Below are positions 10,595 through 24,300 of a stretch of 64,000 nt of DNA, piece after piece. The notes beneath the pieces were generated by a model that did no database searches, was not told where the DNA came from, and saw nothing but the letters and a program-made list of their open reading frames with translations. A program made the position numbers and the translations under genes. The DNA lies in assembly GCF_030463535.1 (NCBI RefSeq), contig NC_132892.1:28980341-29044340 (forward strand), given 5' to 3'. Position 1 is the stretch's first letter. Each line of letters begins with the position of its first letter. This DNA is from Salminus brasiliensis. Its lineage: Eukaryota > Chordata > Actinopteri > Characiformes > Bryconidae.

Positions 10595-13002
10595 GTAAGA
10601 TCAGACCTTTGACACTCACTGTTCTATCTGACATCTGTGATGTCATTGAGGCCTAAGCCAAAAGGGTATGTTATGTCATTGAATTCTAAGCCAGAAGAGT
10701 CTGTGACATCATTGAGCTGCAAACCAGAAGAGTGTGTGATATCATTGTGCTTTAGACAGAAGAGTCTGTGATGTCACTGAGCTTTAAGCCAGAAGAGTCT
10801 GTGGCATCATTGTACTTTAGACAGAAGAGTCTGTGATGTCACTGAGCTTTAAGCCAGAAGAGTCTTTGACATCATTGAGCTGCAAACCAGAAGAGTGTGT
10901 GATATCATTGTGCTTTAGACAGAAGAGTCTGTGATGTCACTGAGCTTTAAGCCAGAAGAGTCTGTGACATCATTGTACTTTAGACAGAAGAGTCTGTGAC
11001 ATCATTGAGCTGCAAACCAGAAGAGTGTGTGATATCATTGTGCTTTAGACAGAAGAGTCTGTGATGTCACTGAGCTTTAAGCCAGAAGAGTCTGTGACAT
11101 CATTGTACTTTAGACAGAAGAGTCTGTGATGTCACTGAGCTCTAAGACAGAAGAGTCTGGGATATCACTGTGCTTTAGACCGAAGTCTGTGATGTCACTG
11201 AGCTCTAAGCCAGAAGAGTATGTGATGTCACTGAGCTCTAAGCCAGGAGAGTCTGTGATATCATTGTGCTTTAGACAGAAGAATCTGTGATGTCACTGAG
11301 CTCTAAGCCAGGAGAGTCTGTGATATCATTGTGCTTTAGACAGAAGAATCTGTGATGTCATTGTGTTGCAAAGAAGAAAAGTCTGTGATGTCATGTGATT
11401 GATTTAAAAGAGGTGATTTAATACGCTGTGCTAGTTCGAGCCCGTTCTGAGGCGGTGTGACAATAACAGGTTCTAACTTCTGCCTCCTGCAGGACATTTG
11501 AGCTTCCAGGATTGCTTCGTAACGTCGGGGGTTTGGAATGCAGCCGAGCTAGTACGAGTCTCACAGAGTGAGTAAACACACACTGTTTTAAATTTACATT
11601 ATACACGATATGTCCAAATGTTTGAGGACACCCCTTACAAAAGAGCAGGATAAATGCTTTTGTATGAAGAAAACAATGAATGAGCAGGTGTCCCAAAACT
11701 TTTGTCCAGGTGGAATACTCTCACATTTCATTAGTATTAAGATCTCTCCCTCATCCTCTTTACCTCCTTCTCTCCTCAGCCCCGGTTGCCACGGCTTCAG
11801 GTCCTAATTTTTCATTGGCTGACCTGGAGAGTCCTGGTTACTACAACATCAACCAAGTTGCCCTGGGCAGACGCTCACTGACATCACCGCCGTCTACCAG
11901 GTACACACTCAGATGCAAATACACACACACTTCTGGATACACACCATTGCATCACTGTGTACCAATGGAAAACTGAACCTTTAGATTGGATCAAAAAAAC
12001 AACAGAAAAAAACAGCAGTTAAAGCAGCATTATGGGATAAATGGTATTTGTTGCTTCTGGGCTCCCCCTACAGGTCTGGAATGTAAATCACTTTTACTCC
12101 ACTGCTGTAAATGCAAATTATGCTTAGAGCTACCCCTCATGGACAGCTGTAGACATGCGACATGAGACCCAGAAGCAGCATCTAAAGGTAGAGAAGCATG
12201 TGGACTGAGGTGGTAGAGTAATACTACAGGATATTTCATAGTGCAGTAGCAGCAGCGTTCCGGCCTGGCCCGAAATGGGAATTACAGAGATGCTCTTCCC
12301 CCTGTTACAGTCAGTGGAGCATCAACATGATCCTAAAGCTGCTATTTTAAGATACAAATACTACATAATGTTGCTTTAATTTTAGCTAGTGCATGCATGG
12401 ACTTTATAATGTCTTTATGTTTCCTCCCAGAAACAAATTTGGTGAAATATGGTGAAATAGCCATAAGTGCCCCCTAGGTATAAATATGTGAGTGAATGGG
12501 TGCATGTGTGGTACCCTGCAATGGACTTGCACCCTTCCCAGGAGCTATTCCTGCCTAAATGTTAGTGCTAATTTAGCTTTAGCGCATTGTCACCCTCCTC
12601 TGGTACACCTGCACTTCCATTAAAGATTACAGAGGAACAGGAATTCTGTCAGATTGACTTTACAAATCCTTAAATTCACTAAAACACATCAAACAAGTGG
12701 ATTTTTTCCCACTTTTGCCCCAAATGAAAAATGTCCACTTCTTATCTTGCCGACTCTGCCCTTCATTTCTTCATCACTCTCATCCTTTTATTTGTTTTCT
12801 TCCTCTCTTTCTGTCCTTCTCCTCTGTCTTCTGGCATCTCCCTCTATCTCCCTCTCTCTCTCCCTCTCTCTATCTATCTGTCTCTCTCTCTTTGGGTGGT
12901 GCTCCAGAGCTGAGGTGGAGCTGTACGCGAGTCTTCCTCGGAGGTAGCCTGTGTGTGGTTTACTTGTGGTCTGTCTTTGCGTGTGTGTACTTACCTGTTT
13001 GT

Positions 13003-13042
<40 letters not shown>

Positions 13043-13211
13043 CTGTGCTTGTTATTCTGTGAAGTGTTTTTTGACAAGATGTTACATTCTACTTATAAAA
13101 CACTGTCTTTCTCTCCTTCTCTCTCTCTCCTTCTCTCTGTCTCTCTCTCCTTCTCTCTCTCTCTCTGTCTCTCTCTCTCTCTCTCTCTCCTTCTCTCTGT
13201 CTCTCTCTCCT

Positions 13212-13243
<32 letters not shown>

Positions 13244-13278
13244 CTTCTCTCTGTCTCTCTCTCCTTTTCTCTCTCTCT

Positions 13279-13319
<41 letters not shown>

Positions 13320-13449
13320 GCTCCACTAAGCGTAAGTCTATAGATGACAGTGAAATGGACAGTCCAGTGGACGACGTGTTTTACTCCACACGATCTCCTG
13401 CTGGCACCAGTTCACAGTCCAGTGGCTGGCCCAACGATGTGGACACAGG

Positions 13450-13497
<48 letters not shown>

Positions 13498-13997
13498 TAT
13501 ACACACACACAGCCATATGCATAAAAACACATACGACAAATACGCTACTTTAAGTTGCACCCATTGCAGTACTGCCAATAGAATAGGACTCTCTGAAGCA
13601 GATAAAGATTAACCTATGGGCACCATGCTGCCTAGAGGGCTAGAGGGGTATAAAGCCCCCAGCATTGAGCTAAGGAATGATGGTGGTGCTCTATCTTTTG
13701 GCATACTGGAGTTGCCACTGAATACATTCAAATCAATGTTTCTCCAAATTCTAGTAGAAAGCATTCTTCTTTTTCAGCATTCTAGTTTTTTCAGCCTTAT
13801 AAATATCTGTATTATTTATTTTGGAGTAAATCTTTGGCTTTTGGCCAATTTAATATTATTCTTTTTTAAAGTTTGTTAGTTTGGAGATGACTGTGATCTG
13901 TCTGTAGCTGCGTTAAGGCCTTGGTCAGTGTCAGGATGCTCAGGTTACAGTCTCAGTTTTATCAGTTACTAATCTGAGTGAACTCTCTCTCACACAC

Positions 13998-14029
<32 letters not shown>

Positions 14030-14105
14030 TCCATTATACTACACCTTTATCTGATTACACCTGTTCCCCCCTCTCTCCTTCTCCACACCTCCACCATACA
14101 CTGTG

Positions 14106-14152
<47 letters not shown>

Positions 14153-14257
14153 TAATGATGCTCTTCTCCACTTGCAGTGCAGCACCACTTGGCGAGTGTT
14201 CAGGAGAGGAAGATAAAACATGAAAACGATGGCGTGCAGTTTCCATACCATGGTTAG

Positions 14258-14296
<39 letters not shown>

Positions 14297-16261
14297 CATA
14301 CTCTCTGTCTCTCAGCCCAGCTTCTGGTCCCAGATGGCACCAACCTGTGTCTACAGGAGACATCTGTCCGTGTGTGTGGAGGGGGGGTTTGGGAGATGAG
14401 AGAGAGAGAGAGATAGAGGGAGGGAGAGAAAGTGAGATGAGAAAGAGAGAGGCACAGTGTGGGACAGAGAGAGAGAGGGATTGAGAGAGGACAGACAGAA
14501 GGAGCGAGACACTGACAGAGACTTAGAGAGAGAGACAGAGACAGAGAGAGAGAGAGTATGTAGAGTATTTGTAGCGTCTCCCTGTGAGTGTGTGTTAAGA
14601 TGTGAGGTCATTGTCAGGTATATGAAAGTTCAGGTACACAGTGTGTTTTGTTTAAAGGCTAAACCATAACAGACCATTCAGAGAATCCTGAATCCACTGA
14701 AAAACACCAACAGAGCCTGGAAGAGCCCTGAGCTTCATCACGGTATCTGAGAGCATCAGCAGAGTCAGCTTTAATCAGCTTTAATCCTCGAAACCCTAAA
14801 GACCACTTCCTCCCCCTCAGACAACACGAGTTACACAGTAGTGCCATAGCAGCGCTGACATATTAGCACCCTCTCAATAATTAGTGCTTATTGAAGAATT
14901 TGTAGTAGTTACTAAATTATTAGCAGGTACTGAATAATTGGCAGCAGATACTCACTAATAGTCACTTAGTGATAGTTGAATAATTAGTAGCAGTTATTGA
15001 ATAATTAGTAGGTACTGAAAATTCTAGTTATTAGTAATTCTAGTAATTAGTTGTTATTGAATAATTGGTAACAGTTAGGAATGGTTTAGTAGCGGTTACT
15101 GAAGCATTAGTAGCAGTTACTGGATAATCAGTAGTTACTGCATGATTAGCAGCAGTTATCAAATAGGTAGCAATAAATAAAACATTAGTAGCATTTACTG
15201 AATAGTTAGTACTTACTAAATAATCAATAGCATTTACAGAATGATTAGTAGTTACTGCGTAATTAGTAATTACTGTGTAATTAGTAGTTACTATGTAGTT
15301 AGTAGCAGTTAATGAAATTAGTAATAACTGAAAAATTAGTAGTTAGTTAATAAATTAGTAGTTACTGTGTAATTAGTAATTAATGCTTAATTAGTAGCAG
15401 TTACTGAAATGAGGTATAACTGGATAATTAGTAGTTACGTAATAATTTATAGTAGTAACTGCATAATTAGTAGCAGTTACTGAAATTAGGTTTAACTGAA
15501 TAATTAGAAGTTAGTTAATAATTATTAGTGGTTACTGCATAATTAGCAGTTACTGTGTCATTAATAGCAGTTACTGAAAAGTTAGTTTTTAGTGAATAAT
15601 TAGAAGTTAGTTCATAAATATTAATAGTTACTGTGTAATTAGTAATTACTATGTAATTTGTAGTTGCTGTGTAATTCGTAGCAGTTACTAAAATTAGGTA
15701 TAACTGGATAATTAGTAGTTATTTAATCATTTATAGTAGTAACTGCATAATTAGTAGTTACTGTGTAATTAGTAGCAGATACTGAAATTAGTAATAACTG
15801 ATTAATTGGAAGTTAGTTAATAATTATTAGTAGCGATTGTGTAATTAGTAGTTACTGTGTAATCAGTAATTACTGTGTAATTAGTAGTTACTGTGTAATT
15901 AGTAGCAGAAACTGAAATTAGTAATAACTGATTAATTGGAAGTTAGTTAATAATTATTAGTAGCGATTGTGTAATTAGTAGTGACTGAATGCTAGCTCTT
16001 AAATTAAAAATAAGCCAGACTTCAGTCCTAACAGCAGGCAAGACCCACACAAAGCCTTCAGCATGTCTTTCGGTTCTATACACTCCTTTATGAAGAACAC
16101 TGAATAGTAAAACACCTCCATTGATTTTGCTTGAGATGAATGTATAGATGATTTCAGCATGAACACGATATGAGCAGAAGTTCACTGAGACAGTCTCACT
16201 TATGTGGCTTCATTTGAATGAAGTAAATTCAGAGCACTTGGTTGTTAGTGTATATTGTGGC

Positions 16262-16293
<32 letters not shown>

Positions 16294-16688
16294 AAACTTT
16301 GTGTAATCACTGCTGGTCGTGGTGAGATTAGCCTTGCAGTGTCACTTCTATTAGCACGCAGCCTCCGGGCCTCCTCACAATATTTACCGTTAAAAAAAAG
16401 AAAGACATGGAACGAAAGAAGCAAAAACGGCTCCCATATTCTCCCTTTACACACTCCCACCTGCTCCAGACTTAACACACATTTACACACACCCACGCAC
16501 ACATGTCTAAAAACACAGTCACATAGACACAGGCAGACACACACTGACAAACTGAAACCAAGGGATTTGAGCATAAATGGGATTTAATGCTCTAATATAG
16601 AGAGGAGAAAATAACACACAAACTGAAACTAACTTTAAAAGAGAAGGTTTCAGAGGAACGCCGCTCCATGCCAGGATTTGGTTGAGCC

Positions 16689-16721
<33 letters not shown>

Positions 16722-19700
16722 GTTTTGATAATCTGCCACTAAAAGTCTGTCCTCCTGTCACTTTCCCCCACATTTTCTCACCTCGCCATGTTATCTTCAC
16801 CCCCCTCCTCACAAACACACTCACACACATTATATATACCAGTCTTTTTTTTCTTTATCATTTTCCCCTCTATCCATCATTCTCCGCTGGGTGATGCGTA
16901 GGAGCAGCTGTTGAACGCGGCCTCGTATGTTGAGTAATGCAGCCCAAGAATAGCCTGGATTTGTCGCCTGTTGGATCGGTTTACAGATTTTATTTTAATT
17001 TTATACACTCAAACACTGACCTCACTTTTTTTAAACAAAACTCACTGCTCCAAAAGTAATCCACAGTAGTCTGGCCAAAGCTGTATGTGTATTTTGGTCT
17101 TTTACACATTATATACCTAACTTATATATCATAATATAATTTAATATAATGTAATATATAGTATTATATCATATAGTCTTAAAAACTACACTGAGACAAA
17201 ATACTCAGCATTCCCAAACATTTCCAAGTTACAAATCTAATCCTTAGTAGTCTGGCCAAAGCTATATGTTTCTTTTACACATATTATATACTTAAATGAT
17301 ATATATGAATTATATTATATAGTATTATAAAGCATATAGTATTATATTAGTATATAGTATAGTATATAGTATAGTATATAGTATTATATTATATAGTATG
17401 TTATATAAATCACGAACTGCAAAAGCAGTCTGGCCAAGGGAATCTGTATTGTCTTTCTGTTACACATTTTATATTCAAATTATATTATATAGTTTTTAAC
17501 TTTAACCTTAACCATAATTTATATATCTTTGAAAATTAGTTTAGATGTAATTTTTAATTACTAAAATCTACTAAACTTAAATCTTAAATCTTAAAATAGG
17601 TTGAATTATAATAGAAAGTAGTAACTTATAAAAATAAAATAAAATGTTATGACAAAATGTGAATTTGTAAGCGTGAATTTAATTTCTTGTGGTTGTGACA
17701 TCACAGTCATGATCAGCCTACAGCAGGTTAGTTAGCTAGTTAGCTATTTTAGACTTACAAAAAAGACATCCAAAAAAAGTGGGTGCAAGGCTTTTTTTTC
17801 ATTGAAATATATAAAACTTTCTGTACATTACAATCTATAACATGACCATCAGTCAGAACATATGAACTTTAACATATCGTCACTGTCACGCAAACGCCCC
17901 TATTTTTCAAAAATGTCAACTTTTCTTGACTTTCAATGGAAGTCAAAGTAAAAAGTTTGTATTGCAGCTCATTTTGGAGCATTTCTATTGGTCCATTCAT
18001 CATTACATTTGGACAGGATAAAAAAGTAAGAAATTGTAGTTTTTTTTGCGTGACTGCAACTGTATATCAGCCTTAATCCATTAACGCTCCAACTCCACCT
18101 TATTACACACTAAGGTGTATTACTTAGTAGCTACAGGGACGTCTGTGCAAACTGGTGATAGAAGTTTCTAATAACACTTTCGTTCCGCCGGCGGACCATA
18201 GGCTGTCTAAGGGGTTTAAGCAGTAGGAACAGAAACAGCTTATTTAATCCTCATTGATAATGAGAGGTTTAAAATGGTTTTTTAAACCATTAAATGTTTC
18301 AAGTGGACTTAAGGAAAAAGTTCAATAAAAGAAAATGCATAAAAGGACCCCTTTTCACATAAAGAGATTCTGCAATTCAGTTACCAGCATTGAGCAAAGA
18401 ATAGATCAGTTATTTAACCTGAGTCAAACAAGACTGTTGGCCAGCCAGTCTATCATGTGCCCATAGCAGCCAACAGTTCTTTCAGTGCTCTTGAGTTTGT
18501 CCATTAGAGAAACGGCACTAGCATTAAGAACAGGACTGGTCATTAGGAACTGCTGGAATAGTCCCAACTCTTACATCATCAGTACAGTAGCTTTGAGCTT
18601 AGCAGCAGAGAGCACAGCAGTCGTACATCTTCTTGGCCATAGTCGTGTACCATTGTTTCATTGTGTCGCTCTAGTCGTTTGAAAGGCCCTGTAGTTTCCT
18701 GCAAGTGGAGAGAGCATTACTAGCGAAGGGTGCAGCGTTTGTTGTAGCTTGTTGGGTTTTTTTGTTGTTGTTTGTTGTTTGTTGTTGTTGACGTGTGGTC
18801 TCTGGCAGGGCTGTCCTCTCCCGGGTCTCTAAAGAAGCCGTCGGGGAAATTCGATTTCGGCGCCCTGTCGGCTCAGACGAGGTCCCCCCGCATGGCCTTC
18901 ACACACCACCCACTGCCCATGCTGGCGGGAGTGAGACCAGGTGAGAAAAATAAAAATAACTAGAGAACCTCCCCAACTCTAAAAAGTCCCAGATCCCAGA
19001 AGAACAACAAGAGAAAGAGAAGCAGATCCATATTTAGAGCAGGAGTAGTTTGAAAGGCTCATGATGTATCCTGAGACACGGCGTTTCAAAGTTCTCTCAA
19101 CGAACCAGACGGGCGATATGTTATGATGGCAGTTCGGTCCTGCCTGGTGTGATGAGAGGTATTGCTGCTGTACTGCCGAGAGGAACCCTCTCAACCTTCT
19201 AGAGAGTTGCGAGCTGCTGTCTGCTACCATGATGCCATTTTTTACCTCAGTTTGAACCCACTTGTATATGATTTAGCATATTTAGATATGATTTCTAACT
19301 GTTCTGAGATCTTCTTAAACCCCTTCCCAGACTCTTTTGCATCTACTACCTTCTTTCTGAAGGCCTCAGAGAGCTCTTTGGATCTGGCCATGATGGTGAT
19401 CTGATCTACACCTCTTACCTCAATCAACCGTCAATCAAGAGCAGACCAGACTAAACGTCTGAGATTTAAATAAGACAGGCTCCTCCAGAATCCTCTCTAA
19501 CAAGCCTTTATGGGGCCCTAAGCAGATTTTCATTTGGGACCCTCCATACCACCACCTTAGCATCAGATGCTTCATCATTCCATAGGCTACACTGTGTGCA
19601 TCACTTACCCACTATCATTAGCATTATCTGCATTCGCCCAACGGTGGCAGCAGCCAACTGCAGGAATTGATTAACCTAGGATTGGTGAGCCAACTATGAA

Positions 19701-21276
19701 AATAAGTTCTTATAGAAGTTGCTTTTACCTGTTTAATACCATTTTGTTTTATTATTCAGTGTTATTTTTTGAAATATATATATATATTTATCATGATATC
19801 TTGGTGCTTTTGGGGGCCCCCTGGTGGCATTGGGGCGCCTCTGCTCTCTAACCATGTTCTGATCAGCTAATGTTCTACACCTGATTCTGATTTTACACAT
19901 TTGAGGGAGTGAAAAATGTGTGTGTGTGTGGGGGGGGGGGGTATTTTTTTGCTCACAGGAAGATTCAATTTCTATTCATTTCTTCAGGTGTGAGAGTTTA
20001 GTTAGATTACCTTCATCTCTCGTGTTACCTTCATCTTCATGTGTCGCTCACATGAAGATCAGACCTCCAGATGTTTACATATGTTCAGAAAGACCAAGAT
20101 TGTCATGCCGTGTCCTACATGACTTATTTCATTATTAGATTGTTAAATCTTAAAACAGTGGAAATTAGATGTAGTTAGTGTAGCTGTTTCATTGGTTAGG
20201 CCTTCAGGAGCAGGACTGAAGGCCTTACACATCAAATTTTAGGATTTCAAAATCAAGATTTAATCCATGGTATCTAAGGAGATACAGCCAATCTGTCTTT
20301 CTTACTTTTTTATTATTTGAACATTTCCCTCTGGAGGTTCTAGATACGTCACTGACTGTGAACACAAGCCAAACCAGATTTCAGTCCGTTGTTAGAAATT
20401 CGAGAACGGCGTTTCAGGACTCACTGTCAGTACAGGAGTCACTGTAAAACTACGAGGCTGCAATATATTTGATTGTCTTTTTCCAGTTTCTAGTGACTGG
20501 GTTTAATCTAGAACGCTTGAAGATATCATCATCTTAGCGCTAGTATAATATTAGAAATCCTATAGGAGAACCAGCAGAAATTAGCGTTATCATACCCAAG
20601 TTTTGAAATGTATGCCACAGTCTGAAGGCCTAGCTTTTATAGTCACCACTGCTGGACTGTGAGGAACCTTCCTACTGTTTTATCTCCACCTTTCGCAAGA
20701 AATGAAGCAGAACTTGGGCCGAAAATAATAGTCCCTAATTTCCCGAAGATACACCTTAAAGAGAGGTTCTAGAATGGTTCCGAACTTACACATGTAAGAG
20801 TTTCTAGGGTTCTGCAAAGTTATGAAAAAATGTGAAGGTGCCCAAGCAGAACACATCACTGGTAGAAGCCGTTGCTCCATCTACCATTCTTCTTCTCTTC
20901 TTCAGCACTCTAGCCACCCTTCCTCCTACCCCCCCCCTCGTCTGTCGCTCTCGCTGTTCCGAGTGTGGATTGAGTCTCTCACCACAAGCTCAGCGCTGAG
21001 TGTTTGAGTCATGGCGCAAAGTCTTAATGCGTCTGTTCTTTGTTTTCCAGCACATCAAACCCTAAGCTGCAGCATCTGTTTCGTGTTTAGCAGTGAAGTA
21101 CACATCTCAGTGAGCGCTTACTCAGTTGAAATGTTTTCAGAGCGGTATCTAAGCACTCACTACAGCAGCTTGATGTGTTATGGAACTGTGTGGGACGCCA
21201 GTTGTTTGAGTGTTTGGCTTTAAACATGATTCAGTTTTCAAAATTAGGAGAAGTTTGAAGAGTCTGCTATGGGAAG

Positions 21277-21314
<38 letters not shown>

Positions 21315-24300
21315 TAGAGAGACGTCTTTAGGTAGTGGATGAAACAAAAATACAAGGCTGAGCGATACAGCAAAATCATCACAATGCTTGAAGACATTCT
21401 TGAAGATAAATTATTATTATTATTGTTATTATACATTATTTTTTAAATGATCATTAGCATTATTATCATTTTTATTATTATTAGAATGCTTATTATTATT
21501 GTTATTGTTTATTTGTATTATCATTTTGTTAATTATTTATCATTTTATTATTATTAATACACATTATTATGAGAATAAATATGATTGTTATTAGAACATT
21601 ATTATTATTATTATTGTGCATATTATTATGAGAATAAATATTATTACTATTACTATTTTAAGAATAAATATTATTATTAGAATACATGTTATTTTTATCA
21701 TAACAATAAATGTTATTTGAATTATTACTCTATTCTATTATTCTTATTATTTTATTCTTTTTTTTATTATTATTATAAATACTGATGGTATCTGTATAAG
21801 ATCTAGTCAGTATCTGTGGATGTGCACCAGCAAAACATTAAATCTAAGTAAATCTATTTTAGTAAATCTAAAATACTTATGAAGAAGCAGGGAAGATCCA
21901 ACAACTGGTACCAATAAAGGGATTTTGTTGGATGATGTCATAATAGACTGGTTATTTATATTTATACTGGTAAAAAAAACAATCCTTAAATAAAGATGCT
22001 ACAAATGGTTCTTTGAGCAATATTATTAAAAGAACCTCTTAGTTACATTGGGAACCATGTTTGTAGAAGTAATGTGTGAGTGTAAAGAACTCGTGTACAA
22101 ATGTACTTGATGCTGCAAAGGGTTCCTTAAGTGATGCCATAGAAGAACCACTTTAGGTTCTATTAGGAACCATGTTCGTAAAAGAGATGTGTGAGTGTAA
22201 AGAACTGTTTAAAGGTTTAAAGAACCTGCACCTAATGGTACAAAGAGTTCTTTGGGAGGGATCCTTCAGCAGTGCCTTAGAAGATTTAGCTTTTGGTCTT
22301 GGTTCCATTAGGAACCGTGTTTGTAAAAGAGATGTCAGAGGAAAGAAGCACAGAAAGAAAAGAGAACAGGGTTAAAGAACCTTCACTTCATGAAACAAAG
22401 GGTTCTTTAAACAGTGCAATAGAAGAACCACTTTGGGCCTATTAGGAACCTTCACTTGATGCTACCAAGGGTTCTTTAAGCAGAGCAATATAGGAACCAC
22501 GTTGGGCCTATTAGGAACCTTCACTTGATGCTACCAAGGGTTCTTTAAACAGTGCAATAGAAGAACCACTTTGAGCCCATTAGGAACCTTCACTTGATGC
22601 TACCAAGGGTTCTTTAAACAGTGCAATAGAAGAACCACTTTGAGCCCATTAGGAACCTCCACTTGATGCTACCAAGGGTTCTTTAAGCAGAGCAATATAG
22701 GAACCACGTTGGGCCTATTAGGAACCTTCACTTGATGCTCCTAAGGGTTCTTTGAGCAGTGCGATAGAAGAACCACTTTGGGCCAATTAGGAACCTCCAC
22801 TTGATGCTACCAAGGGTTCTTTAAGCAGGGCAATATAGGAACCACTTTGGACCCATTAGGAACCTTCACTTGATGCTACCAAGGATTCTTTAAGCAGAGC
22901 AATAGAAGAACCACTTTGGGCCAATTAGGGACCTTCACTTGATGCTCCTAAGGGTTCTTTGAGCAGAGCAATAGAAGAACCACTTTAGGTCTTATAAAGA
23001 AGCGTGTTTGTTATACAGATGTGAGTCATCTTGGAGATTATTGGTGGTTTAAGACAGAGACAGTCAGAGAAAGAGAGCGAGAGAGAGCGAGAGACAGTAA
23101 AAGAGAATGGCAGAAACATTTGTATCGAGTCCAAATGCGTAATTGATGCGCGACCTCTTCTAGAAGTCTAAAACTGAACGTTTTGGTCTCTCGGTTTTTA
23201 TAATTAGCCACTGAGCCTGCCGCTGCTGTTCATAAGCCGTGGATATGCTGTCATGCAAACTGGCACAGGACAGAGGGGGGAAAAACAGGAAAACAAAAAC
23301 AAGTGTCAGGCGAGTGGAGGAGGAGGAAATGTAGCGACTCTTATCTTCTCCTTCTGGGCTGGCGAACGCAGAGCTGTTGAAACGCCGTGCTAATCATGTT
23401 AATAAAGTGACGATTCGTGCTAGAACCAAGACCGTAGTCTCCAGGGGGGCGGAGGGTGAATGTGCCCGTTCCGACCCAGTAGGGAAAAATTCCGAATTTC
23501 CCTCCTCCGTATTCCCAGCATTCCAACACGCTCCCAGACGTTTAATCCCAACCGGCGGCCTTGGGCAAAAATACATGGAATCGCAATCCGTTCGGGCCCG
23601 ACTGCAGCCGGAGAGAAGCAATTAAGAAAAGGTCACGAGGATTCGGAGCAGTTTGTTTTTAAGTGGATTATAAATGTGGATGTGATTATGAAAGTTTGTT
23701 TCATGCAGAAGGCAGGACTTGTGTTAAGCTGTCAGCAAGAGAGGAGTGAGTGAGGGAGAGTGAGCGAATTACTGTGAATTACTATGTAATTACTAATGCC
23801 TAATTCAGCAACAGATTCTCACTTGTATAGATTGCACTGCTATATATACTTACTTGTATAGATTGCACTGCTATATATACTTACTAGTATAGATTATACC
23901 ACTAAATATACTTACTAGTATAGATTATACCACTAAATATACTTACTATCATAGATTATACCACTAAATATACTTACTTGTATAGATTGTACTGCTGTAT
24001 AAATGTACTAGTATAGCTTATACCACTATATATACTTACTATCATAGATTATACCACTAAATATACTTACTTGTATAGATTATACAACCATATACACTTA
24101 CTAGTAGACATTGCACTGCTAAATATACTTACTTGTATAGATTATACAACTATATATACTTACTAGTATAGATTGCACTGCTATATATACTTACTAGTAT
24201 AGATTATACCACTAAATATACTTACTATCATAGATTATACCACTAAATATACTTACTTGTATAGATTGTACTGCTGTATAAATGTACTAGTATAGCTTAT

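Noticed and set aside
13093..13343. Open frames of Ser/Leu or Arg/Glu repeats on both strands
   Set aside because: Translations of the CT/GA microsatellite; no composition or homology of a real protein.
12953..13612. 219-codon + frame covering nfix exon 6
   Set aside because: Only 13321-13448 is coding; the rest is TG, CT and CA repeat read through splice sites.
16245..16587. Frames around the (TG)n in intron 6
   Set aside because: Cys/Val and His/Thr repeats from TG/CA DNA.
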